Assembly: GCA_913061385.1 (NCBI GenBank)
Contig: CAJXTM010000015.1
Location: 1 to 14,170, forward strand
Direction of reading: 5' to 3'
Origin: an uncultured Rhodopirellula sp.
Lineage (GTDB): Bacteria; Planctomycetota; Planctomycetia; Pirellulales; Pirellulaceae
DNA: 14,170 bases
A model generated the notes under the pieces. That model made no database searches. It was not told the origin of the DNA and saw nothing but the letters and a program-made list of their open reading frames with translations. Both the position numbers and the translations under genes were made by a program. Positions 1 through 7,720 of the stretch are shown piece by piece; within the stretch, counting starts at the first letter, position 1; each line of letters opens with the position of its first letter.

Positions 1-46
1 AGATCAGCCTCGGTCTCGTGGGCTCGGAGATGTGTATAAGAGACAG
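1..46 (+). other. Nextera i7-side adapter (synthetic, not genomic)
   Basis: Positions 13-46 are the complete 34-nt Nextera Read 2 transposase adapter, ending in the 19-nt mosaic end AGATGTGTATAAGAGACAG at 28-46. Positions 5-12 (CAGCCTCG) match the i7 index octamer I know as N710, and positions 1-4 (AGAT) match the end of the P7 flow-cell sequence. This is library construct, so genomic DNA begins at 47. It truncates the first gene and should be masked before annotation. Confidence 0.97.
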
Positions 47-48
47 GC

Positions 49-378
49 ATTGGGGAGATAGTAACAGGAGAGTTGGAAAGTCGGATTGATCAGGACGTGC
101 GATGTGTCGTGTTGGGTCACTTACAGCGTGGAGGGGGGCCAACAACGTTTGACCGCGTCTTGTCAAGCCAATATGGAGCTCATGCAGTGCGTTTGATTGT
201 TGAGAGAAAGTTTGGCCAGATGGTCTGCTATGATCCGCCAGATATTCTAGACGTGTCAATTGAGGCTGCTGTGGGTGATTTACGGACCGTCGATCCGAAG
301 GGCTCTGCTGTCAAAACGGCACGAGCAATGGGTATTTGCTTCGGCGATACTCCTGGTTATGTAAACCCATTTAATTAG
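49..378 (+). CDS. pfkA: 6-phosphofructokinase, C-terminal fragment (5' truncated)
   Basis: This is the C-terminal ~109 residues of an ATP- or PPi-dependent 6-phosphofructokinase (fructose 6-phosphate to fructose 1,6-bisphosphate, glycolysis, cytoplasmic). The reading frame is open from the first genomic codon at 49 up to the adapter, so the TTG at 73 is not a real start. The diagnostic block [16 protein letters not shown] is preceded by DQDVR. In the E. coli PfkA family the equivalent Arg, His and Arg (R243, H249, R252) bind the 6-phosphate of fructose 6-phosphate, and all three are present here. The segment [12 protein letters not shown] that follows is also typical. The ATP/PPi-discriminating GGDG region lies upstream and is missing, so phosphoryl donor specificity cannot be read. 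It ends at TAG (376-378), 83 bp before the next plus-strand gene. Confidence 0.93.
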   Translation: MGEIVTGELESRIDQDVRCVVLGHLQRGGGPTTFDRVLSSQYGAHAVRLIVERKFGQMVCYDPPDILDVSIEAAVGDLRTVDPKGSAVKTARAMGICFGDTPGYVNPFN

Positions 379-461
379 CACGAAGGAGACTTCTCACCGG
401 TTAATCCACCCTGTCTTACTGCGGTTTTTCCAAAAACGGCTTCTAGGTAGATGGGTGACTG

Positions 462-1079
462 ATGTTTTTTTCCATGACTTCGCGAATGCAAAAACCGAAA
501 GCGATCTTACCGAGTGATAAACAGCACCACATTGGTGGGGCAGTCTTCCTCGTTTCGCTCCTTGTTTTTTTCTTGAGCAGCATTTTGCTGTATGGGATTT
601 ATGCCTATTCCCGACGAGGCGATCCGCAGTCGGCGACTCCCCTGCCATCGATGTTTTTGATCAGCACCGCATGCCTTCTGGTGATTAGTGGGCTGGTGCA
701 TGCAGCAACTCGCGCCATTCGCCGAGAGAGGCGGCTAGCCACCAGCGTGCTGCTGCTCGTGAGTGGGATCACTGCAGTTGTTTTCATGGGACTGCAGTTC
801 GATGCGATGAGCGAAATGCTGTCTGGGCCAGCACTTGATGGTGGTACTGGAAAAGGTGTTGCCGGGATGGTTGTCGTTTTGGCCCTTCTGCACGCCGCAC
901 ATGTCGCAGGCGGGGTCATTGCATTGACCGTAGTTTCTGTCCGCTCTTGGCTGGGGCGGTATGATCACGAACGACATTGGCCTGTCGATTTTGCGGCGCA
1001 GTATTGGCATTTTCTTGACGTCGTCTGGTTGTGCATGCTGCTGGTTTTCTGCCTGACTACAGGTGGGTTCGTGCTTTGA
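462..1079 (+). CDS. cytochrome c oxidase subunit III-like membrane protein
   Basis: A 205-residue protein with five predicted membrane helices (about residues 27-48, 63-80, 93-113, 135-158, 183-200). The C-terminal half carries the subunit III signatures of heme-copper oxidases: LLHAAHVAGG (His144, His147) on the fourth helix and QYWHFLDVVW (about 180-189) leading into the last helix. Subunit III is a non-catalytic integral subunit that stabilises the proton-pumping terminal oxidase. The length fits the short five-helix bacterial form. No subunit I, subunit II or assembly gene lies nearby, so it is an orphan here. The start is uncertain: ATG 462 is the longest, ATG 474 and 486 are in frame, and the only weak purine stretch is TAGGTAG at 444-450, 11 nt before 462. 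Another COX3-superfamily member (for example NorE-like) cannot be excluded. Confidence 0.8.
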   Translation: MFFSMTSRMQKPKAILPSDKQHHIGGAVFLVSLLVFFLSSILLYGIYAYSRRGDPQSATPLPSMFLISTACLLVISGLVHAATRAIRRERRLATSVLLLVSGITAVVFMGLQFDAMSEMLSGPALDGGTGKGVAGMVVVLALLHAAHVAGGVIALTVVSVRSWLGRYDHERHWPVDFAAQYWHFLDVVWLCMLLVFCLTTGGFVL

Positions 1080-1207
1080 AAGAGCTACTGGCCGGCACCA
1101 ATCGCGGTTTCGAGAACCAGATGCGAAATTACATTCCAAAGTTGCCTTGCATTGACACGCCTTGGTAAGTGGACCAGACTTTTGAGTGGCAAAAAGAAGT
1201 TCGCGAC

Positions 1208-1278
1208 GCGGGTGTAGTTCAATGGTAGAACATCAGCTTCCCAAGCTGAATACGAGGGTTCGATTCCCTTCACCCGCT
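1208..1278 (+). tRNA. tRNA-Gly (anticodon CCC)
   Basis: A full cloverleaf can be folded by eye. Acceptor stem GCGGGTG (1208-1214) pairs perfectly with CACCCGC (1271-1277). The D stem is GTTC/GAAC (1217-1220/1228-1231) around loop AATGGTA. The anticodon stem is TCAGC/GCTGA (1233-1237/1245-1249) with loop TTCCCAA, so the anticodon is CCC at 1240-1242, reading GGG. The T arm is 1254-1270 with loop TTCGATT. The discriminator is T1278 and no CCA follows, so CCA must be added post-transcriptionally. An antisense open frame over this gene (1085-1273 minus) is a shadow. Confidence 0.96.
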
Positions 1279-1281
1279 TTG

Positions 1282-1319
1282 AAGTCGTATGGAGTTGTCG
1301 TTTTCTTTACGACTTTTTT
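1282..1319 (+). terminator. probable intrinsic terminator after tRNA-Gly
   Basis: AAGTCGTA (1282-1289) is perfectly complementary to TACGACTT (1308-1315), giving an 8-bp stem with an 18-nt loop. The right arm runs into T6 (1314-1319). It lies 3 nt after the tRNA and faces the end of the convergent operon. The stem is AT-rich, so strength is uncertain. Confidence 0.55.
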
Positions 1320-1382
1320 CAGGCAACTCTGATGTCAAGTCCGTCGCTTTCGAGCTCTACCAACGTTCCCTTTGTGACTTTA

Positions 1383-2423
1383 TTATTCGGGTTTCATTAG
1401 TTCGACACCTGATCCGGGCCGTTGGGGATAGTTGCATACTCCCTGTTCAACTCGCACGCCACTCGCGATGTCTTTGGCCAGTAGTTCGGCCCCATCCATG
1501 TCGACATAATCCAGTAACGGCAGCAACTGGGCGATCGCGGAAATTCCGACCGTTGATTCGGTCATGCAGCCGACCATCACGTTCAGGTCCAGTCGGCGTG
1601 CCTGTTCGATCATACGCAGTGCCGGAGTCAGGCCGCCACACTTGACCAGCTTGATGTTGACGCCGTGAAATCTGTTTTTGCACGTTTGAACATCGGACTC
1701 GGTGATGCAACTTTCGTCTGCCATGATCGGTAGAACCGATTGCTGGTAAACTCGCCTGGATCCTTCGATGTCGTCTGCGGGCAAGGGTTGTTCGATAAAT
1801 TCGACATCGAGTTCGCGGAGTTGTACCGCATTGGCGACCGTTTCATCGACTGTCCAGCCACAATTTGCGTCGACTCGGAATGTTGCTGTTGTGTGTTGTC
1901 TCAGTTCGGTGATGATTTTCAGATCGTCTGCGGTCCCCAATTTGATTTTATAGACCGGCCAGTCAGGAACTTCCTGTAGCTTGCTGATCATGTTTTCGAC
2001 AGTGTCGATGCCGATCGTGAAATTCGATACAGGCACGTGATTGATGTCCAGATTCCAAAGCTGATGGACGGGTGTCTTTCGTTGTTTTCCCCACAAGTCA
2101 TAGGCAGCCTGGTCGATTGCACAGATGGCAAACGGATCATCAGACAGCTCGGCATGCAGCGTTGTCCACAGCTCGCCAGGGTCAAGACGAGTAACCAATT
2201 CGATTTTACTGCGGACAGACTCAATCGCATTAACAATACGTTGTCCTGTCATGCCATAGTAATCATTGGTGGTTGCTTCGCCAAAGCCAGAGTGTGTGCC
2301 GTCACTCAATTCCACAATCACCGTGGGCTGCACGGTGATTGTGGATCGGGAGATCGTGAACGGGTGCTTCAGTGGCAATTCGCGTTGATGAATCGTCAGT
2401 TGCAATTCGGCACTCGTTGTCAC
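1383..2423 (-). CDS. dgcA: enolase-superfamily dipeptide epimerase / N-acetyl-D-glutamate racemase (DgcA-type)
   Basis: A 346-residue muconate-lactonizing-enzyme-type enolase-superfamily protein, full length. It has an N-terminal capping domain (about 1-125) and a TIM barrel with the complete epimerase residue set. These are K159-x-K161 (YKIKLG), metal ligands D185 (VDAN), E211 (EQP) and D236 (ADES), K258 in NIKLVKCGG, and the D308-M-D310 motif typical of L-Ala-D/L-Glu epimerases. Metal-dependent 1,1-proton transfer at an alpha carbon is therefore well supported. The neighbouring DUF1611 gene suggests the DgcA role: racemising N-acetyl-D-glutamate to N-acetyl-L-glutamate. The alternative is muropeptide recycling (L-Ala-D-Glu epimerase). 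The start is GTG at 2423, four nt after the upstream stop, with AGG overlapping that stop as ribosome binding site. This is the last gene of a four-gene operon. Confidence 0.88.
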   Translation of the reverse strand: MTTSAELQLTIHQRELPLKHPFTISRSTITVQPTVIVELSDGTHSGFGEATTNDYYGMTGQRIVNAIESVRSKIELVTRLDPGELWTTLHAELSDDPFAICAIDQAAYDLWGKQRKTPVHQLWNLDINHVPVSNFTIGIDTVENMISKLQEVPDWPVYKIKLGTADDLKIITELRQHTTATFRVDANCGWTVDETVANAVQLRELDVEFIEQPLPADDIEGSRRVYQQSVLPIMADESCITESDVQTCKNRFHGVNIKLVKCGGLTPALRMIEQARRLDLNVMVGCMTESTVGISAIAQLLPLLDYVDMDGAELLAKDIASGVRVEQGVCNYPQRPGSGVELMKPE

Positions 2424-2427
2424 TGAT

Positions 2428-3498
2428 CTACCTGCGTTGGATTCGTTGTTTGAGTTTCAGGACGGCTTCGCTGAGTTCAGCGGGGCCGTGGCGAAAAACA
2501 TCACAGACGGGGAGTTGGAATTCGTCCCGGACTCGATTGCGTTCCTCTTCAGCAGCTGCGGCGGAAAGCAGGCGACTGTTCATGGCGATACCGATGATTT
2601 GACTGGGCATCATCAGGTTCGCTGCCGATTCATAGGCAGCTTTGAGTACAGCAAGACTCGCGAGATCGATGTCTGGCATTCCGTGAACCGTCTTACGGCC
2701 GGCTTCATAGCAGAGCACCATGCCGTGCGGGATTGATCCGTGCAACAATCCGAGCGTTACCGCTGAGTAACGTGGGTGGGCCAAGCTGCCCTGCCCTTCG
2801 ATGCAGAGAATGTCGTGCTCTTGATTTGCCAAAATTTGTTTCTCGACCGCACCGCTGATGAAGTCTGAAACCACGCAATCAATGGGACAGCCATCCCCAG
2901 CGATCAGGATTCCAGTTTGTCCAGTTGCGACAAATTTTGCACGATGTCGCCTTGCAATCAGATCACGCGTCAATTCGATGGAAACCACCATTTTACCAAC
3001 ACAGCAGTCTTGCCCTATGGTGAGAATCCGGAGGCAATCTGAACGCAAGCCACTTCGATTAGCAACCTCGTGTTCATCGTTGTGTCTGACATCGATCAAT
3101 TCAGTTCCCGCAGTCACTGCTGCTGTAGCAAACTCAGAATCCTGTGCCAGAAATTCGTGCAGGCCTGATAACACGTTCATGCCTCGTGCAATGGCACTCA
3201 TAATGATGGGCCGCCAGTGCTCCGGAATTTTCCCGCCCGGAGGTGCGATACCTATTAGCAGTGTCTTCGCGTTGGGGGCAGAATCCAGATCGGCGATGAC
3301 CGGGATGGTGCCCCCTACCCCCAGTAACTGCTCTGCTGTTTGTCCGGTGGCTGTCGTGTCCAGAACAGCGATCACTTCACTCTGGCAGTAACGCAGGACG
3401 CTGCAGGCCGTCTTGGCCGTCAATGGATTGGAATGCCCATCGGTAAGAATGACCATGCGTCGATCGGAGTCTGCCGAAATCGAATCTGCTGAGTTCAA
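2428..3498 (-). CDS. dgcN: DUF1611 P-loop protein, D-glutamate N-acetyltransferase (DgcN-type)
   Basis: A member of the DUF1611 / COG3367 family. Counted from the TTG start at 3498 (356 aa), it shows a P-loop-like GQDCCVGK (162-169), the family block ATGQTGILI (191-199) and IEGQGSL (233-239) followed by HPRYSAVTLGLLHG. An N-terminal Rossmann-like half contains LLIGIAPPGGKIPEHW. Family knowledge: DgcN enzymes N-acetylate D-glutamate, and the product is racemised by DgcA, encoded next door. The open frame extends to ATG 3609, but that start would overlap the preceding gene by about 107 bp with poor-quality sequence. TTG 3498 has AGGA (3509-3506) seven nt upstream, spanning the preceding stop with a 4-nt gap. 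ATG 3456 is a second option (342 aa). The assignment to the family is strong; the exact reaction is inferred from family and synteny. Confidence 0.87.
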   Translation of the reverse strand: MNSADSISADSDRRMVILTDGHSNPLTAKTACSVLRYCQSEVIAVLDTTATGQTAEQLLGVGGTIPVIADLDSAPNAKTLLIGIAPPGGKIPEHWRPIIMSAIARGMNVLSGLHEFLAQDSEFATAAVTAGTELIDVRHNDEHEVANRSGLRSDCLRILTIGQDCCVGKMVVSIELTRDLIARRHRAKFVATGQTGILIAGDGCPIDCVVSDFISGAVEKQILANQEHDILCIEGQGSLAHPRYSAVTLGLLHGSIPHGMVLCYEAGRKTVHGMPDIDLASLAVLKAAYESAANLMMPSQIIGIAMNSRLLSAAAAEEERNRVRDEFQLPVCDVFRHGPAELSEAVLKLKQRIQRR

Positions 3499-3502
3499 GG
3501 GA

Positions 3503-5473
3503 CTATCCTGACTTGTTCGTCTGGTCAGCCTTTTCACCAAGTCCGACCATCTCAAGTAAACGTAGTGCGTTGGTGGTGGGCGATACTCCCTCACGCATCC
3601 TGTAATCAAAGGTCATTTGCTCATTACCGGACGCGTCAGGTCGAATTGTTTCGCGGAAATGTACGGCGTGGCCGACCGATTGTAACTCGGGTTCATCAGC
3701 TAATTCCAAGTCATGGGTGCTGATGGCACCAATGGACTGATAATCCATCAGGTGACGCAGAACCTGCACCACTGCAATTTGACGTTCGCGACTATTGGTT
3801 CCTTGAAGAATTTCGTCCAGCAGAAACAGGCAGACGCGATCGTTGCTGCGACTCATCTCTCTCGCGTGATCGACGACGCTTTTTAGCCGTTTCAATTCTG
3901 CCATGTAAAACGAGACACCTTCAGCGACATTGTCACTGACGCGAATACTCGTAGCCAATTCCGTCGAGGGCAAACAGAACGTTTTTGCACAGACAGGAGC
4001 TCCGACTGCTGCCAGTGCCACATTCAAGCCGACGCTGCGCAGCATCGTGCTCTTTCCGGACATGTTGCTTCCTGTGACAAGCAGGATGGTTCCCGGCGGT
4101 CCGACCTGAACGTCGTTGCACACACGTGAGCCATCTGCCAGCAGTGGATGTCCGATACCTGTGGCGGCAATCACAGGAGAATCCGATGCAGACACCCACT
4201 CGGGTTGTGACCATGATGGGTACTCATCACGAACAGCAGCCACTGAGATGAGTGATTCAAGCTCGCCTAACGCTTCAAACCAGCCAGGAACATCGCTTGC
4301 ATACTCGGCTTGCCAGTTTTCAAGTCGTTTCAGAACGCGGACATCCCACAGTGTCAGACCCTGCAGCGGCAGATAGATCAGGAAGGTACCTGCTGATTGC
4401 CGTAATCCACCAGCGGCAGCAACCTTTTGCAAGGCTCGCATCCCAACTTGCGCGGACCTGTCGTTTTTTAGCATCCGGTCACGGATTTGAGTCAGGAATT
4501 TCTGTTTCGAATCCTGTTCTGAATTGGGCAGCCACTCAGCGGAAGAAAAAATTTCTTCATAGTCACTCACTGCCCGGCGATTTGCCATGGCGATCGCGAA
4601 TATCGCGTGTGCAGGACCCAACATCAGAGTGGTTAGCCCCATGTTGATTGCAATCAGGCAGCCCATTGCGATCAGGCTTCCAATGAAAACTTGAGCAGTT
4701 AAAAGTCCAAAGCCGCTGACCACGGTGAGCAACAGAAAGATACCTGCCAATGCTGCAGACGCATTGGACCACAAAACCAGCCAATTCCGCTTTGCAAGCC
4801 AAGCCGGGCCGGTAGCCCATTGAATGAAGTTCTCCGGATCACCACTGCTATCGGCAACTTGTCTGGCAAGGGTATAGAAGCGAAGTCGCTCATCTCGAAG
4901 GGGGGCTAATGCGTTGACAGCGATCCAACGTTGTTTGGCATCATTTTCTTCGGCTGGTCCGGCCAGCCAATTTGCAAGTGTGCGTATCCCCGGAGTGGTT
5001 GCGGCCATCGAGACAAGATGAAACAGCGATGCATTTCCAAGTAAGTCGAGATCGCTGGCAACATCTCGACGGTGTCCCGGTAATTCAATCTCAGCAAGGC
5101 TTTTGGCAGATGCTTTTGTGGAGAGCCGATCCCAGTCACGTTCCAGTCGTGCTACCAGTCGACGGACAACACTGCGATGCCTTCCCAACTCTTCAAGTTT
5201 TTCACGAACAGGTTCATTGGCTGTCACCGCTACCAGAAATAACGCCATGGCACCCCAGCCAAACCATCCAACATACGGAAGCCCGTCGAACCCATAGCCC
5301 ACGACCAAGAAGGCTAATGAGACGAGAAACAGGATCGCGCGAACCTTGCTGAATTGCCGATCTTTGATTTGTAAAGCTTCCTGGTCTTGGTCGATCGATT
5401 GCAGTTGTGCTCGATAGCGTTCCAGGGCTGCGGATGCACCTTCTGATGGTTGATCCGATGCAGATTCATTCAA
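3503..5473 (-). CDS. membrane-anchored MutS-family ATPase
   Basis: A 656-residue protein with a MutS-type C-terminal ATPase: Walker A GSNMSGKST (468-476), Walker B LFLLDE (549-554) followed by the MutS signature ILQGTNSRERQ, and H-loop STHD (585-588). Residues 141-172 (DLDLLGNASLFHLV...) resemble the MutS core domain. There is no mismatch-recognition domain I. Instead there are about four hydrophobic helices, a pair at roughly 45-85 and a pair at 232-285, so it should sit in the inner membrane with the ATPase in the cytoplasm. This architecture occurs in a poorly characterised MutS-related family; it is unlikely to do canonical mismatch repair. The start is TTG 5473, overlapping the upstream TGA stop (TTGA), with GGAG about 10 nt upstream. 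Downstream, its TAG stop lies 4 nt before the DUF1611 start, suggesting translational coupling. Confidence 0.9.
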   Translation of the reverse strand: MNESASDQPSEGASAALERYRAQLQSIDQDQEALQIKDRQFSKVRAILFLVSLAFLVVGYGFDGLPYVGWFGWGAMALFLVAVTANEPVREKLEELGRHRSVVRRLVARLERDWDRLSTKASAKSLAEIELPGHRRDVASDLDLLGNASLFHLVSMAATTPGIRTLANWLAGPAEENDAKQRWIAVNALAPLRDERLRFYTLARQVADSSGDPENFIQWATGPAWLAKRNWLVLWSNASAALAGIFLLLTVVSGFGLLTAQVFIGSLIAMGCLIAINMGLTTLMLGPAHAIFAIAMANRRAVSDYEEIFSSAEWLPNSEQDSKQKFLTQIRDRMLKNDRSAQVGMRALQKVAAAGGLRQSAGTFLIYLPLQGLTLWDVRVLKRLENWQAEYASDVPGWFEALGELESLISVAAVRDEYPSWSQPEWVSASDSPVIAATGIGHPLLADGSRVCNDVQVGPPGTILLVTGSNMSGKSTMLRSVGLNVALAAVGAPVCAKTFCLPSTELATSIRVSDNVAEGVSFYMAELKRLKSVVDHAREMSRSNDRVCLFLLDEILQGTNSRERQIAVVQVLRHLMDYQSIGAISTHDLELADEPELQSVGHAVHFRETIRPDASGNEQMTFDYRMREGVSPTTNALRLLEMVGLGEKADQTNKSG

Positions 5474-7122
5474 ACTATTTCAAGCTCCGTTTTTGATCCT
5501 CGAATCGCCTTAGGGCCTGCGACCACTTTGGTTGCTATGCGGTCCTGCAAGTTCGGTCGAAAGATGGTCAGCAGTAACAACGGAAGGAACCAAGCAATGT
5601 AAAGACCACCGCTTTCACCATGCCAAAACTGAGCCGCAATCATCAACGCCGCAGAACCACTCAGGATTGTTCCAAGATTTTTTTGTGCAGGCCAGATTGC
5701 AAAGAAAGCACTCAAAATCACATAAGCAACGATGACAGGTAAACGCCAGAAAGGATTCCAACCGAGTGCCCAGAGTCCCTCGAGCGATTCAGCTTCCCTT
5801 AAGGGACTGAGAACACCGTACATGTGCTGCAGATGGTCAGATAACGCCGATGAATCATCAAACCACAACGCCAGCATCAATAAGGCCAGCATTGAGGCAG
5901 TTCCGACAATGAAGTTTCGAACGCCACGTTTCCAATAAAAACTGACCCAAAGTGGTAAGAGAAACAGCGGGTAATAGACAAGACCACCAGCCAGCCCAAC
6001 GAACATCCCGGCGATCAGTGGGCGACGATAAGCGAGGATCGCCCAAAGCAGGAACGCAGCGGGCAACGCATGATCAACACGCCCTGTCATTTGAGCGGTA
6101 TACGGAAGAATCAGGTAAAGCGTCGCGCACCCTACTCCCGCACGCGTGTTTCCAAAATGACGATTGCTGATCAGGATGATGGCCGAAACGATTCCCAAGT
6201 GAGCTAAAATTGCCAATACCTTGGCGACCACCGCCAATTGCTTTTCCGAGGCTGTTGGCTCCGGTTTAAGATCCGTGGGGAACCCATCCAGTTGGTTGTT
6301 GATGGGGAGTGTTGGAATGGATGGCAACATTCGCATCAACGCATAACCCGGACCGAGTTCAGGCCCTTGGTTGTATTGTGTTTGTGGGTCGCTGCGAACA
6401 ACGTTCGCCATCATGAACACGAACAGGGAAATGCCAAGAAACATCAAGCCACCAGCAGTCAGATTTGGATCCAACAGCGGGCGGCGGCTCATGATTGGGT
6501 CAAGCATCATCCGTAATAAGATGAAGGCCTGAATGGTCAGTAGGTATGAAAAACCGATTCTTTGAAGTTCGCTTGATGTGAAATTTTCGGCCACTTCTGA
6601 TGTGGCTGAATCACCGTCACCCGGACCGTCTTGAACAGTGCTGTCCAAGGTGTCGCTGCTTCCGGATCGATTCGCTTCCAGCACCTCGGGCGTCACAATC
6701 GCCGTACCTTTTGCGGCAACCGTTTTTTTACCTTCGGTGGCGGTGGATGATTTGTCTTCGAGGACGGTCAGGCTATTCGCGACCGCTTCATCCTGCATTG
6801 GTCCACGTGGCGATAACGCATATAGCGGTAATGGTTCGACCAGAGTCAGGAATTTTTCCACGAGTGATTTGGTCTGTTGTCCAGACTGAAGAGCAATCTG
6901 TTGACTCTGGCTGGCTCTTTCTTCCAGTTCGAGTTGCCGTCCCTCGTAAACGATCAGCAAGCCGGGTGCCAGCAGGATGAGCAGCACAAGATCCAGATTC
7001 CGGATGCTCCAAAACCGATGGAACACAAAGTACAGCCCAATCGTCAAGAACGACGATAGGTAAACCCAAGTCGCAGGTTGAGGACGCTCGTAATTTAGAA
7101 GAATCTCGCCCATGAGAATCAA
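5470..7122 (-). CDS. polytopic membrane protein, GT-C/GT87-like
   Basis: A protein of about 550 residues with roughly ten hydrophobic segments, and the first gene of the minus-strand operon. Two N-terminal helices (about 17-36 and 43-59) are followed by a charged, Ser/Thr/Gly-rich, low-complexity soluble stretch (about 62-185). Then come helices near 190-207, 224-243 and 295-318 and a dense block from 326 to 522. The segment GRVDHALPAAFLLWAILAYRRPLIAGMFVGLAGGLVYYP (about 347-385) resembles the membrane core of lipid-linked-sugar glycosyltransferases (GT-C fold, GT87/DUF2029), but no catalytic Asp/Glu motif can be assigned with confidence. The start may be TTG 7122 (AGG seven nt upstream) or ATG 7113. 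The stop TGA overlaps the MutS-like start. The function is not established; membrane location is secure. Confidence 0.75.
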   Translation of the reverse strand: MILMGEILLNYERPQPATWVYLSSFLTIGLYFVFHRFWSIRNLDLVLLILLAPGLLIVYEGRQLELEERASQSQQIALQSGQQTKSLVEKFLTLVEPLPLYALSPRGPMQDEAVANSLTVLEDKSSTATEGKKTVAAKGTAIVTPEVLEANRSGSSDTLDSTVQDGPGDGDSATSEVAENFTSSELQRIGFSYLLTIQAFILLRMMLDPIMSRRPLLDPNLTAGGLMFLGISLFVFMMANVVRSDPQTQYNQGPELGPGYALMRMLPSIPTLPINNQLDGFPTDLKPEPTASEKQLAVVAKVLAILAHLGIVSAIILISNRHFGNTRAGVGCATLYLILPYTAQMTGRVDHALPAAFLLWAILAYRRPLIAGMFVGLAGGLVYYPLFLLPLWVSFYWKRGVRNFIVGTASMLALLMLALWFDDSSALSDHLQHMYGVLSPLREAESLEGLWALGWNPFWRLPVIVAYVILSAFFAIWPAQKNLGTILSGSAALMIAAQFWHGESGGLYIAWFLPLLLLTIFRPNLQDRIATKVVAGPKAIRGSKTELEIV

Positions 7123-7720
7123 AGTACAGCCTGACTCGGCAGGTACTCAAATGCTTCCGGTAGCTTGGTGCGGAAAAGTATGTCTTACAGCATATCGAAT
7201 CGTTCGGGGCTGAGAACCGTGTCTGAAGGGTATTGAACCGCTGAAAATGCGATATAGAGGCCCCTGACAGGATGATTTGTTCCCCTTTGTCGGTCTGTCG
7301 GCCTAATGATGTTAGGTTGCGGGGTTGTGGACGAGGTCCCCGAGCAACGGCGATCTGACCTGTTGGTTCTGAGTATTTCGAGCCGTGAATGCAGTCGGGC
7401 AAGCTGAAAGTGGGCTCTGGAGAAATCCGCATGAGTGCCGATTCTGGTGCTTTGTCTCACCCTTGAACGCTCTTGTGGGTGAATTTCGAGCAGCGTTGGC
7501 AATGCTGGCTCGACAAACTGCATCGCTGCTTGCGACCTTTCCCTGTGCCACTTTCGTAGGATTTGCGGGCGATGCGCCCATATTGGTGTCACGGGTTGTG
7601 TTTGGGGCTGGTATTTAACGCATGATTTTCCTGCGATCGGGTCGAGGCTGAACCTTTTTGAGGGGAGGCGTTACTATAGGAGCGTGCAGGACAAATTTTT
7701 TTACATAGGAGTGGTATCTC
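7123..7720. other. 598-bp divergent intergenic region
   Basis: This separates the minus-strand four-gene operon from the plus-strand aminotransferase-astA pair and should contain both promoters. Open frames exist on both strands (for example 7185-7592 minus and 7385-7618 plus), but their translations look like non-coding composition with no recognisable domain. A weak -10-like TACTAT is at 7672-7677 without a convincing -35. The similar strings CTATAGGAGCG (7674-7684) and ACATAGGAGTG (7703-7713) occur just before the GTG start. No RNA gene or clear operator was seen. Confidence 0.5.
7707..7711 (+). promoter_or_regulatory. ribosome binding site deciding the GTG 7721 start
   Basis: AGGAG lies nine nt upstream of GTG 7721. 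No in-frame ATG is better placed, so the strong site supports GTG as the aminotransferase start. Confidence 0.7.

Noticed and set aside
1085..1273. 62-codon minus-strand open frame beginning MKGIEPSYSAWEADVLPLNY
   Set aside because: It is the antisense of tRNA-Gly(CCC); this translation is a familiar mis-annotated shadow of glycine tRNAs.
3499..3609. Extension of the DUF1611 gene to ATG 3609
   Set aside because: It would overlap the MutS-like gene by about 107 bp, whereas TTG 3498 has an AGGA seven nt upstream and the same 4-nt junction as the next gene pair.
6788..7432. 214-codon minus-strand open frame overlapping the start of the membrane-protein operon
   Set aside because: It overlaps the well-supported membrane protein in another frame, has no domain or hydrophobic pattern, and its composition looks non-coding.
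7385..7618. 77-codon plus-strand frame in the divergent intergenic region
   Set aside because: No ribosome binding site and no recognisable motif; antisense frames of similar length cover the same bases.
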